Source: Camarhynchus parvulus (Eukaryota; Chordata; Aves; Passeriformes; Thraupidae). Taken from it: a DNA stretch of 64,000 nucleotides. A program made the position numbers and the translations under genes. The notes beneath the pieces were generated by a model, which saw nothing but the letters and a program-made list of their open reading frames with translations, was not told the origin of the DNA and made no database searches. Below are positions 50,337 to 62,984 of the stretch, in pieces. Within the stretch, counting starts at the first letter, position 1; each line of letters starts with the position of its first letter. The DNA is taken from contig NC_044574.1 of the NCBI RefSeq assembly GCF_901933205.1, positions 19,515,733 through 19,579,732 of the forward strand, given 5' to 3'.

Positions 50337-51510
50337 TCTTCCTGTGATGGAGTGGCTGCAACAGTCAACAAGGGAAGACAGATTGATGTCATTCACCTAG
50401 ACTTCAGTAAGGCCTTTGGCATGGTTCCATATGACATTCTTATTTCCAGGTTGAAGATGCATGGATTTGAAAGGTGGACTATTCAGTGGATAAGGAATTG
50501 GTTGTGTGGACACTCTCAGAGTTGCAGTCAATGGTTTGATGTCCAAGTGGAGACATGAGACAAGTAGTGTCCCTCAGGGCTCTGACTTGGAACTGGGGCT
50601 CTTCAATCTCCTTTTCAATGACATAGGCAGTGAGATCTAGTGCACTCCCAGCAGGTTTGCAGGTGACGTAAAACTGAGTGCTGCACTTGACACAAGAGGA
50701 CAGGTTGGCATCTAGACAGACCTGGACAAGATTGAGAAATGGGCCAATGAGAATGTCATAAATTTCAACAAGTCCAAGGGCAAAGTGCTGCACCTGAGTC
50801 ATGGTGATCCTAGATAGGAGCATAGATGGAGAGAAGAACAAATTGAGAGCAGCCCTGCCAAGAAGGACTTGGGGGTGCTGGTGGGTGAGAGACTGGACAT
50901 GAGCTGGCAATTGCAGTGCAGAAAGGCAACGGCATCCTGGGCTGCACCCAAAGCAGTGTGGCCAGCAGGTTGAGGGACGTGATTCTCCCTGTCTCTCTGT
51001 TCTCATTAGAACCCACCTGGAATATTACATCCATCTCTGGGGTGCCCACCACAAGAAAGATGTGGACCTGTCGGGCTGAGTCAAAAGAAGTGCCATGAAG
51101 ATCAGAGGGCTGGAGCACCTCTTCTGTGGAGACAATGAAAAAGTTGAATTTGTTCAGCCCAGAGAAGAAAAGGCTCTGAGGAGACTTTGGAGCAGCCTTC
51201 CAGTACCTAAAGCGGGCTTCAAGAAAGCTGGAGAGGACTTTTTGAAGGGCATCACAGGACAAATGATAATGGTTTTAAATAGCAAGAGAAAAAGTTTAGA
51301 GGGGATATTGGGGAAAATTTCTTACTATTAGGGTAGTGAGGCCCTGAACAGGTTTCCAAGAGAAGCTGTGGGTGCCCTATCCATGGAGTTCAAGGGAAGG
51401 ATGGATGACATCCTGGGAAACCTGGTCTACTGGGTTGCCACTCTGCCATGCTCTTTTAGTTCCCTCACAACCCAGACCATTCTGTGGTTCTTTAATTCTA
51501 TGATTCATTA
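50337..51510 (+). mobile_element. CR1 LINE fragment with partial reverse-transcriptase region
   Basis: The longest CR1 piece here. Near 50389 the frame reads [20 protein letters not shown], the CR1 reverse-transcriptase block that normally reads LDFSKAFDTVPHDIL. The frame is then broken by stops and frameshifts, though later pieces can still be followed: CTGCACCCAAAGCAGTGTGG, ACCTGGAATATTACATCCAT, CTCTTCTGTGGAGACAATG. It ends at about 51479-51508 with ATTCTGTGGTTC and ATTCTATGATTC, the CR1 terminal octamers. It covers part of the reverse transcriptase through the 3' UTR, about 1.2 kb of a roughly 4.5-kb parent. The 175- and 150-codon minus-strand frames (50479-51262) are antisense shadows. 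LTR family B inserted directly after its tail. Confidence 0.95.
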
Positions 51511-51520
51511 TATAAAGCTT

Positions 51521-52611
51521 AGCAATAGTTTTCCATTGCAAGGTTTAGGTAGCAGAGGGGCTACAGATGTGGCTGCTGTGAGAAGACACCAAAAGCTTCC
51601 CCCATGTCTGAGAGAGCCAGTGCTAACTGGCTCCAAGATGGATCTACCGCTGGCCAAGGTCAAGTCATCAGTGACATCTGTACCATCTCTGATGACCAAG
51701 ATGACCAAGAAGGAAATGAAGTTATTTCAGAGAAGCAAATAGCAGCCAGAGAAGACAGGAGTGAATATATATGAGAGATAGAGCTCTGCATACACTAAGG
51801 TCATTGAAGAAGTGGGGGAGAAGATATTTTAGGCATCACAGAAGGTTCCCCTGCAGCCTGTCCTGAAGATTGTGGTGAGGCAGGTTGTCCCACTGGAGCC
51901 CAAGCTGTTTCAGTGTGGAGCAGAGATCCGCCTGCAACTACATGCTAGAGTAGATGGATGCCCAAAGGAGGCTGGGACCACTAGGGAAAACCATGCTGGA
52001 GCAGGGTCCTGACCCACGCAGAGTGAAGCCCATGCTCAATATTTGCTGGCAGGACTTGTGACCCATGGAAGACCCACACCAGAGCAGCTGTTCCTGAAAA
52101 ACTGCACCCTGAGGAAGGCTGCAGCATTTTGTGAAGGACTGTAGCCTGTAGGAAGGACTCACATTGGAGAAGTTTATGGAGGACTGACCTCCTGGAATGG
52201 ACCCCTTGCTGGAGCAGTGGAAGACTGTGAGGACTCCTGCTTCTGAGGAGAAAGTAGAGGCAGAGACAGTGTCATGAACTATGGTAACCCCCATCTCCCA
52301 CCCACCTGCATCATTGTGGGGAGGAGGTAAAATTCAGAAATAAATTTAAGCCTGAGAAGGAGGGAAGGGTGAGAGAAAGGTATTTTTAAAATTTGGTTTT
52401 ACTTCTCATTACTTTGCTCTGATGTGATTGACAACAAAATCAATTAATTTCCCCAGGTCAAGTCTGTTTTGCCTGTGGCGAGTGATCTCTCTTTATCCTT
52501 ATCTTGACCCAAAAGCCTTTTGTTGTATTTTCTCTCCATTTTACATCTGAGGAGGCAGTGACAGAGTGGCTTTGGTGGGCACCTGACATCAGCGAATGTC
52601 AACTCACTGCA
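51521..52611 (+). mobile_element. Solo LTR, family B, full length
   Basis: AGCTT flanks both ends exactly (51516-51520 and 52612-52616), a perfect 5-bp target-site duplication that sets the boundaries at about 1091 bases. The 3' end reads GTCAACTCACTGCA, with a terminal CA. The 5' TG has mutated to AG. Internal blocks shared with the copy at 45479 are GGCTGCTGTGAGAAGAC, CGCTGGCCAAGGTCA, AAGGTTCCCCTGCAGCCTG, CTGTAGGAAGGACTCACATTGG, ACTTCTCATTACTTTGCTCTG and TATCTTGACCCAAAAGCC. The promoter area (AATATATATGAGAGATA) is degenerate and the poly(A) motif is weak. It has no internal viral sequence. It sits just past the tail of the CR1 ending at 51510, so the CR1 insertion is older. The 5-bp duplication supports an ERVL-type origin. 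Confidence 0.88.
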
Positions 52612-54235
52612 AGCTTAGAGTGAATTACTTTGACTTTCAGTGCGGTCTAGACAGAAAGTATGTCAGGAACACATAGTGAAACAACTTGCCTCAAATGAGA
52701 ACTAATCCTTAATATGAAATCAAGCATTTTTTTTTCTTCTTGAAAGGTATTTTAGATTTTTCCCCAGAATCTCTTTTCTGATTGTACCTTAGTCCATCAG
52801 GACAGAAATGAAGGAATTATTCACAAAGAAGAATATTTGATTTAGCAGTCCTGGAATTCAGAGACCTAATCCAGTTTACACCAGCTATGTCCTCATCCTG
52901 TATATATGAGGATATAAATGCAATATCCTTTAAGTGATGTAGGATTTTGGCACATATTTTTTCTGAAAGAAATCTGCTATGCTACTAAGTAAAATATTTT
53001 TCATCATTCCTTCTATTGATGTTGATCCAATTCTGGACATTTAAAATGTTTGGTCTGAGCACCAAGCTTCAATTCCAGCTTTGCAAAAAGGACCTTTCCA
53101 CATAGATAGTTAAGAAAATCAGGACTTTTTTTCCTATGTTAACAGCTTAAAGTTATTTTTTTCCATACTAGCTCCAATTAAGCTTTTTTCCTTCTGATCA
53201 GTTGTTCTATTTATCAATAAATTAAAAGGACGAGATTCTAATAAGCAATAATCATGAAAATATACCCAAAGGAAGATAAAACATATGCTCTTCTCAGGGA
53301 AAACAGACATTTTCATTTCTCTAAATAGGAAACATGAATACTGTGTTACTAATAAATACATTTAGTATTGTAGACAAGGGTCAGTCCTATTTTATATCCC
53401 TTTGTAATAAAAGGAGATTGGAACTGCAGCAATTGACTGTATCTGTTGCCAAAAAATTATATCAATAGTTATGATCTAATTTAAACAACCTCTACTGACT
53501 GAACCACCATCAGCAGGTATACATACGTGTGTGTGCAGAACTAGTATAAGTAGTTTATATTTGGTTGAATTGTAGCTAGGTGCTGGCTGGATTAATTAGT
53601 TAATTTATTTATTAAATGACTTCACAAAAAATAGTTGAGTTTGATGTAAGCTTTCTATTTCAAATCTGCAACCACTTTACAAAGTATGAGCATTTTCTGA
53701 CAGCACTTTTCATGAAAATAACCACTGTGAATCACTGAAAGTTGTGCTGCCTCTGACTGACAGGATAGTGACTTGCCTAGACATTTATTACAACTTTAGA
53801 GAAAACTGCTCATAGATTACACTTTTGGGGAGAGAAATTCTCAATACAAAAGTAAATAGCATTTGAAGACTTTGAAAAACCATCTGGAGCACAACAATAA
53901 TAAAAATATTCCTTATTTCTTTAACTGGAAAATAGACAACCAAAATCAGAAAAATCTAGCCAGGTAGGGAAATCTGAGGCATTTTTTGTCTCCTCCTACT
54001 TGATACTAAAAGGAATTCCCTAATTATCAATAGTTATATTGAAAATATTTATCTATCTTCTAATTATCTGAGTCTCTAGGCAGTGTGTATATGCAAAGGA
54101 TCGATAAAGAATTTCAAATACTCAATTTCTTCCTGCAAGTCCTAGTAACAACCACAAGTCTGAGCCCAATACTAATTTCTTGAAGGAATGATGTTAATGA
54201 AGAAGAAGAGGTGAGACAAGCAGAATAGAAAGGAC

Positions 54236-54380
54236 AAAGAAAAAAAGACAATCATAAAAAATACCCCAAAAAAACAACACCCAAAATTATTAACAGCCAA
54301 TCCCCCCCTGTCACACCAATATAAAAAAGACAGCAAAAAGAAACAACAAAACCAAAAATAGCAGAATAAGAAAAAAAACC
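54236..54380. repeat. A/C-rich low-complexity tract
   Basis: Runs of A broken by C clusters (for example ATACCCCAAAAAAACAACAC and CAATCCCCCCCTGTCACACC). On the minus strand it reads as a T/G-rich, hydrophobic frame, which explains the 110-codon minus-strand open frame at 54172-54504. Confidence 0.8.
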
Positions 54381-54561
54381 CCATAAACACAAAAAGGCAT
54401 GTGTTCCCAGTGCTGAAAGAATCCCATGAAGAATTGTAACTGACAAGGAAATGTGGCGTCTTTTGCAGTTTTCCTGGAGAGAACTGAACAGGAGGAAAAT
54501 ACATTTTTAGTAAAGTTTTTACCTGAAATCAGACTTTTGGCAGCTCATGTGGAATCTGAAT

Positions 54562-54619
54562 TATGTTACTGGTCTTTAGCAGAGAACCAGTGAACTATGT
54601 AACTGGTCTTTACCAGAGA
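54562..54619. repeat. Two-copy direct repeat
   Basis: TATGTTACTGGTCTTTAGCA (with GAGA after it) recurs 35 bases later as TATGTAACTGGTCTTTACCA, with two mismatches. A local duplication. Confidence 0.8.
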
Positions 54620-57600
54620 TCTCCTATTTTCTCATGGAGCCCCTTGATTTCACACACAGCTTCCTTATTCCTGATAGTAAGAGAGCCTCTCTAATTATTG
54701 AGTATATGAAAGCTTTTTTCCCTCCTCTGATGGTCTTTCTAGAATTGTTGAAGGAAGTATTGGTATTTTAAACATCTCTTTTCATTTATATTTTCTTATT
54801 TTAGTGCTGCTCAAACATTCACTGCAAGTCTTTTTCTGCTTCCCTGGAGGCTAACTTTCGTGCAGACTGATAAACCACAGTATACAAAACCATAAATTTC
54901 ATAACATACTCCATTGCAAGCATCCAAAATCCACATGTAGATAAGTGTGTGACAGTTGACTACAAGTAATAGCCCTGTGGTGTAGTGAAAATCACCAGAG
55001 CTGATGAGTTCCATATACTTAACCAAAGATTAATGTAGGGGATTTTCTCATTTTTTGAGTAATGGGAACTGGGCTTGCAATTTATAACAAGTTAATTTTT
55101 TTGTATATAGGGACTGTGAGGCTAGACTGAGAAAACTGGCGAATGGATCTGAGTCTTTCTAATAAAAAATGGCTTAAGGTTATTATTATCTCTCAGAAGA
55201 ACATGTAAGAAGGCAAACCAGCAGTATTCTCTGGCATTCAGCTCATGGTTTTGATTTAGAGCCTTTGTTCATGTTGTGTGCAAATCCACTATCAGAAATA
55301 TGTTCTCTCACTGCTTGAAGCACTGAAGATGTCTATCTTGATTTCAGTTTTATGAGGCCTAAAGTCTTGATAGCAAGTACACAACACTGTGTGGGAGAGA
55401 ATTATGTAAAAGTATAGTCCCTTCTTGTAATTTCTGAAGGTTTTGGCCAATTTCAACCAAATCTGTCGAAGAATGGTTTCAATAACCTCATACTTTATTA
55501 GGCACTTGAGAATACATAACATCTGCACAAAGACAGCAACTAGGCAGTGGGTATGGGTATGCCAGTACCCTATTTATATTTGCTTGTGCAGAGGAGAAAA
55601 GGATATAAGTCTTGTACATGGTAGATCAGGTAATTCACAAAAGACCTCAGAAAAAGTATTATCTCTAATGCTCCAGTGAATAAGCCAAGTAGTCATTGCC
55701 ACAGGTTAGGAATAAAATTCTATTTTATTTTGTTGCTATGTCAAGTCATCTGAGATGCTCAAGGCAATTTATTCCTTAGAGCTTAAACTCACAAAGGTTA
55801 ATATCAATATGATTTAGGCATCCAAATGGCTTTGGCAATGTGGGCATAAATATGAGTTGCTTATTTTTGTCATCTGTTGGAACATCTGACATAACCCACT
55901 ATTAGAAACATGATACTGAAAGAAATGGGCCAGCGCTCTTGAGTTCAGGGTTATTTCCTTTGTGCCATTCTTTCTGACATTTTAGCATGTCTGAAAATCT
56001 GGCAAGATTACCAGTGGGAAGAAATTAAATAACAGAATGCCAGGAACTTTTAAACCCTTCTTTTTCTGCTGTAAAACTACGAATAGCAGAGAGGAGCTTT
56101 AATTCAAAGCATTTACAACATTGGGAAATATTGTTTTAAAGTAATGAACTGTTTGAAATTAGTCACCCTATGAACAAATTTTAAACTTTTTGAGTACATG
56201 GATGAGCATTCTTGCCCCTGAATTGCACTTTTATCTCAAATTACTCTTTTTTGTTATCTTTACATAGTATTTTGTTTCAGTTATACACATGTTCTATAGA
56301 AGAAAGAAGAGATGATTGTATCACTGTCTTACTAAATACTAACAATAAATATCAACACACCTTTCATTCTCTTTAGGTCTAAAGTGGTGTTCATGCCTCA
56401 TATATTTGGTCCCACACCCATTACATGACCAAAAGAACTAGTAGCTTTACTGTCCTTTCCCAGCCATGGCCTTTCATCTATTCACACTGGAGCTGTTTAT
56501 GTTCTTCAAGCTCTCTTGTATATGTGGATCCAGACAGAAAAGAAAACCTAGTGTGTGCAACATAAGTGATTGGTTTCAAACTTGAATAAGGACCCACAAA
56601 ATCTGGAACTGGAAAAATTTCAGAGGCTTTCAAGGCACTAAAAATTTGCATGCAATACTGTCACACTGGTTTTGATGACAAACATGCTCACAGAATTGGG
56701 ATTTCTTCACAAATAATCTGTGAATCCAAAACAGCCAGTATAATGAAAAATCTTAGAATTTATACAGAATTATTCCACTACACTCATAAACTATATCTGT
56801 AGCTCCTATCTATTTTGAAAATTGTGTTTGAAAATATTAAGTAAATACCTATGATTCAACTGTTAGCTAAACTGTCTAATATTTTTTGAGAAGAAATCCC
56901 AACTTAGGGATTTTTCATATTCAAAACACATATTTGGTTCGGATGTCCTTTTAGCTTCTGAAATCTTCTGTATGGGTCTTGTACACAGGGACTCTGTGAT
57001 TGCACTTTGCTTTGTTTTTTAAGCCTCAGGTAAAACACATTTGTAATCAAAAGTGGCAGGAAATGAATAAAGAGAGGAAGGGATTTTGTAAACAATTTTT
57101 TTTCTCACCTCATATTGCACTCAAGAAAGGGAATGGTGTTTGGAATACAGACATAAATACTTGGATTAAGTCCTGGAAGAAGAAATCAAAAAGACCATTA
57201 TACCAAAAAATGAGGGCTCCTTAATCCAAATGATGACATAAATTGAAGGGGCAGAAAACTAGGGAAAAGGATGTTATTGTGGAGCAATCATCAGTTTTAT
57301 AAGTATGGGTTTTTTTTTATCCCAAGAAAATGGTTAGAAATCTAAGATTTTATTTAGTGTTCGGTCTTTAGCTTAAATGTTTTGAATTGTGTAAGATTTT
57401 ATGTTCATAAGAAGAAAAATAAGCATAACTTCTCCTCTTTTTCTGAATTATCAGTGTTAATCCATTAATTCATTCTTGTATATCCTTCAAGATCCTGCTT
57501 TAAGCAGTAAACTTAGAGGAATGCAGGATGGATTTACCATCAATAAAAACAAGGTAGAAGGTCTAACTGGCAACCACTGTGTCAGAGGAACATATGATCA

Positions 57601-60600
57601 AGAAAATTTTCTTATGGCTTGGTACTTAGACTTCAGATTCAAAATACAATGGGCAACCAAAATGAGCCCAGTAGGTTCTTTACTCTCACCTGAGCCAGAC
57701 ACAGACGTCCAGTGGTAGCAAAGACCAAATACACAACGCCCAAGAACCTTCAGCAGTTTTGTGGAGACTGCTGTATTATAGCTCAGAGGAGAGAGCAGAA
57801 TAGGAAAAACAGCTCAGAAATTGAGAAATCCCTGTGGGAAGACCTGGAGGACTTTAGCAGCATCAGGATTTTATTCTGTCTAGAGAAAAATTTATCCATA
57901 GAAGATTTATGTAGGTAGTCACTGGATAGCTCCAAATAATAGAGCTGTGTGTGCAACACAAATACTTTGTGATGCTTGTTAGAACAAATCTTTCTCATAC
58001 AGTTGTATTTTATCTGTGCTGCTTATCACTCACTTCCTAATCCCACCCAGATTTATAGGTGACTAATGGGTTATTTGTCTCACCATAGGAAATGGGTGCA
58101 GTCTGGTGTACAGAAAAAATAAACAAAAAATCTTCATGTGGGAATATCAGCATGGAATTGTTATGAACTAAAAAGTAATGGAAAAAGCCACAATATAGAG
58201 AAATTGGCAGATTCTGAGATTTTAAGCAATAATAGTAAATATATACCTCATAATCACTGCATGCAAATGTGAAATGCGTCCAAAGACTTGTTTCACATGC
58301 TGCTTTCTGTGTGTGACTGCACAGCATAGCTGTTAGACACCTGTGTTTGCATTCAGAGGATTATAATTTTTACTGTGTGATCTATGTATGCTGAAGAGAG
58401 TAAACAGTGAGGAAAAAAAGAAAAACAAAAAAACAAACCACTGATGAAGAGAAGAAAATTAAGAAATCTGAATAAATTTCATCATATTGTGACTTTTGAT
58501 GTTTCACTTTTCAGATTCTTGATGGGAATTCCTAATTCTAACAGGACTGCTTAGTATTCAATTACTTTAAAGAACCCCAACAAATGTTTTTTGTTGAGAT
58601 TAACAGCCTTATTTCCATCATGAGTGAATTTTAGCTGAAAGTAATTGTCACTTGTACAGGTTGGCATAGCAGTTCCCATCTTCAAGTTCTGAGAGGGGGA
58701 ATAGTATCTTGGAGAACAGGAGTGTGTATGCTGCTCCTATGTCCTTACCAGCTCACCCAAACATCTCTCCTAACACAAAATATATTGATTAATTTCTAGA
58801 GAACTAAAGAAGAATTTTAATATGGCCTTTTTAGCCTAAGACTCAATAGAGATGCTTTGGATCCACAATTCTCCCATAGTGCTGCCTCCAAAAGTTATTT
58901 AAATTCAATCAACCGTCATGGTTTACCACAATGTAATAAAATTATTGCCACATACTACTTAGACATCTGTTACTTACATTAATAACAGATCTGCGCACCT
59001 ATCAAGACATTGCAATCAGGGGTTAAAATGCACTTGCTTAAACTTTTTCATTAACTGTTCATGACATAGAACAGCTGAGGAATAGTAACTCATTAAACCA
59101 CATTAACTCAGCGATGTCTGAGTCCTGGGGAAAAAAATCCATGTGAATTTCTGTAGTTCACTATGTAATAAATTTGAAGAAGTCCTCAGATGATTTTGAG
59201 GAGTAGCTGAAATGAGATGCGGTTGTCACTTTAATGTTTCTTGGCAATAAAATCACATCAGAACGCTGTGTGATTCTATTTCTGTTTGTAAGAAGTCAAA
59301 ATACTTGCAGAGTAGCAAAAAAATGCTGAGTCAGGGCCAAAGCCGAAAATCACTGCTTTCTTGTGCTTAAGCATGAGTGCAGTCTTGGTAGGTTTGGGAT
59401 TAAAATCAGTATGATTAAATGGAAAATGTTGAAGTCAAAAGTATTATGAAAGATTGGTTAATTACCTAATTCAGAATTCTGATGTACCTGACTTCAGGTT
59501 GTGTTAGTAGGAAACTTTGAGCCCATTTAGTTACTTTAGTTTCCAGATTTTAATGTGACCTGTTTGTAACCAAATTAGAACAGAGGAAAAGTGACAACTT
59601 GGTACAGAGCAGAGTCAAATGAAGTTCAAATATTTACTGTTTGCAAACAAAACATTAATACAAATTAAATCAAGTCATTCCTAGGATAAAGACAAATTAA
59701 AAAAAGGTTCTAATTGTTCCATTAAATTAAATGTTATTATAAAAAGTCATAATAAACATAAGGCATTTCCAATAAAAAGCAGCTAAATTTAAGCCCTTCT
59801 TTATTCTGTTCAAATTACTGTTTGCAACAGGCATATGGCACATCTGTGTTCCATTATCTTTATTTACCAGGAAGAGTAAATATTGCTTTATTTTCCTTCC
59901 CCTTCTTTTCTATTTGGAGGTCACCTTTTCCAAAGATGCTGGATGTCAAAGGGCAGTGAAGACTGCTCAGCACCTTGGCAGTACATTCACCTCCTATACT
60001 ATTTATTTTCTAGCTATCGCTGCATTTGGCTAGGAGCCAATTTAGCTAGGCAAGGCAGTGCTCATGCCAGGGCTGATCTGTCAAAACAGGCATGTAAGTG
60101 AGCTGATTGCACAGGCCTCCTTGTGCCAGCTTCGCTCCCGAAGCCAGTTCTTCACTGTCTGCTTTGGAGTGTTGAGCAAAACACTGTCTGCATGAGCAGG
60201 AATTCATTTAGGAAGACCTCATATGCTGTGCACAAATCTGACATGTGGGCCTGGGGGGTCAGAGGACATGTTACAAGGATTTCTGCAAGGTGTGCAACTT
60301 GTCGTGTGAAATAAAACTTCTTGTTTGCTAATGTCTAGCAAAGCACTCCCAGTAAACACAGGTGACATAGCTTGGCCAGTATGAAAACTGTCTCTGCTAT
60401 TAACTTCTTGTTCCTTGTATTTTGATATCTGTTATTGAGAAAATAGAATTTTATCTGTTTGATAAAATAAAATATTCCATTCTCTTGAAATATTCTTTTG
60501 CCAACTTCTTGGGCTACATAAAGTCTCAAATTTAATTGTTTTGGTGGCTTTGTTTCACATCTTAGTTTTACTGGACTAATATGCTGAAAATTTTGGAAAG

Positions 60601-60882
60601 ATGGGCGGAATATAATCTTGTTTAGAAAAAGAAACCTAACACTTATTTTATTCATATATTCTGAGTCCAGAGTTGAAAAATATCCCAATTTTAATTGGTA
60701 ATGGGGGAGAATGATGTGTGAACACTTTGAAAAACTGGATTTTCAACCATTGGGTAAAACCCTTAGTACCTATGATGCCTCAGTGTTTTCCCACTTAATT
60801 TAGTCTTTCCCTCCTGGCTGTAAGTGAGCGATAAGTTGATGACTAAATAACATTAGACACTTTCTTACGTGTAGTTGTCATG

Positions 60883-60904
60883 GTGTGCTAAAATTTTAGC
60901 ACAC
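60883..60904. repeat. Perfect 22-bp palindrome
   Basis: GTGTGCTAAAA is followed immediately by its reverse complement TTTTAGCACAC, with no spacer. Confidence 0.92.
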
Positions 60905-61285
60905 TGTCTCTCATGAGCAAAAGAGAATGGTATCTCTGGACTATTGCATGTAAAGAGTTTTTTCTTTTGAGCTGCCTTAAATTAAACTCTCTCCAGACAC
61001 CCCCAGCTAGGCTGCTTGCAGAGGTAACCCAGCAAAACCTCAGGGCCCATTGCCTGTCCCAGAGTGAATGCCATATAGGTATCCGATCAGGGACCCAGCC
61101 CTGGCTCATAAAGGGCACAGAAACTGCTTCCCAGTCATTTTTCTGTCATGGCTGAACCCATTTTGCTTCTGGCAGAGTGCAGTCCTATTTTGGGTGATTT
61201 TGGGCCTGTGGAATAGGTGTGTCTTACAATTCAGTACTGGCTAAAGGTATTGTGTCTATTCCTCCAAAACTGAAGATTTAGCCCT

Positions 61286-61406
61286 GTTTTTTTTTTTTTC
61301 TTTTTTTCTGTATGTGTTTTTTTTCTTGTGTGTGGGGGGATTTTTGGGTAGTTTTTGTTTGTTCGGTTGGTTTTTTTTGGTTTGGTTTGTTTTTTTGTTT
61401 TTTTTT
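61286..61406. repeat. T/G-rich low-complexity tract
   Basis: Long T-runs mixed with GGTTTGG and TGTGTGGGGGG pieces. The complementary strand gives a Lys/Thr-rich open frame (61231-61494) that is an artefact of composition. Confidence 0.85.
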
Positions 61407-62938
61407 CAGAACACTCTGACCAGCTTGTCAGTAAAATACAGCTAAAATCCGGATGACATGTATTTTCCCTTTCAGTGTATTTATTACAAATCAAGTGATT
61501 GTGGTGTTTATTTCAAGGAGCAATTGGAGCATTCACAAGTGAGGGTGAGAGCCAAGGGTGACTGCAAGGCAGGGGGACAGTCCCAGCCATGAAGAGCAGA
61601 GTAGGTCTGGTGGATGTACTCTGTGTCAGCCAAAGGTTCACTGATTGCCAAATGGGTCAGTAGTGCTGGGTCAGAGTCAGACCAAGACAAGTTTGGGCAC
61701 AGCACACTTACAGTGCAGTTAACAAGGGCCAAGGAGCAGAATCTGAGCTCAGATGCAGCTATGGGGCCCACAGGGAAAAGGGTGTGTAGAGGGGGGCCAG
61801 AAAAGAGATTGAGGAGGATGACACTGGTGCAGTCAGGGGCCTAATCTTCCCCTCCTGTAGAACTCTGTTCAATAAGTAGAATCAACAGCAAGCTTTGTCC
61901 CTTCAAATCTAGTTTGCTTTAAGCAAATCTCATTCACAAAGAAATCTGTGGGGACATTCTAGTTCTGCACCAGTATCTTTGTAATATCTAACCATACCTG
62001 ATCTCATTTTTAGATTTAGTTTTCAACAGCGCATTGCAGAGGAGTTTAAAAGACATCGATCTTTTAGTTTTAGTATTTCAATTACATAAATGCAGTGTCT
62101 GGAAAGCTGATAAGAACATATATAGATCTATTTGAGTTCTTGCCAATTCATGTGTGCAATTTTGGCATTTTGCAATGGATTCTGCTGAGCACTTTAACTT
62201 GCCTACACAATTTGAGAACTGTTTTAGAGCAGCATATTAAATGAGGCATGTGAAATATACTACGTGTGTAATCAATGGGGCTGAATCTTCATATTGCAAA
62301 CTTGTATTCTGCAGAACTGTTCATCTATCAGATGAAGGCCTGGACTACTATGTATAAACCAGATTTTAAGGGAATAAAACCAAAACTTAAAATTTTCCCC
62401 TTTTTTCCTTGCACTGCTTATTTAATTCCATATTCTCAGTCTATTTTCCTATCACTGTATATTGTGTGTCTTAATCTCACTTAACAGTGTGATCATAATT
62501 GTTTCCTTCAAAGCCCATTATGTTGTCACCAGCATATAAGAGGAACTTTTTTTCCCAGTGCCTGTTTCTTTGTACTTTTCTGTCCTTAATGTCAAGATTG
62601 CCATCTCATTTCCTTTCAATACTAAGAAAGGTTTATTATATATATCAGTACCTATGAGATTGACAGCACTTCTATGTAAATTCTTATGCACAGCTTCAGT
62701 CAAGTGGTTGTTGACTCCTGGTAGACTGTTATGATAATGGCTCCAGTAGAAAAGGAAAGGTTCAGTACATACAGAGGTTACCTCGCTTTAAAAACTAAGA
62801 AACACTGTTGCTCAAGGCAGTAGGAGAAGCAAGTACCATACCGGTTTTGAAATTCTGTTCATCTTCGCATTTGTAGATATGGAAACAACATTTTGAGCTA
62901 TCTGTCCATAAAGGTCAGAAAGAAATTTGAATCTAATT

Positions 62939-62984
62939 AAAGGATAAGTGCCTAAAGGATAAGTGCACTAAAGGATAAGTGCCT
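62939..62984. repeat. Three-unit minisatellite
   Basis: Units AAAGGATAAGTGCCT (62939-62953), AAAGGATAAGTGCACT (62954-62969) and AAAGGATAAGTGCCT (62970-62984), nearly identical and head to tail. Likely a recent duplication. Confidence 0.92.

Noticed and set aside
50479..51262. Minus-strand open frames of 175 and 150 codons
   Set aside because: They lie entirely antisense to a plus-strand CR1 fragment whose GC-rich sequence has few stops on the opposite strand.
54172..54504. Hydrophobic 110-codon minus-strand frame resembling a membrane protein
   Set aside because: It is the translation of the complement of an A/C-rich tract, so runs of Phe, Leu and Cys follow from composition.
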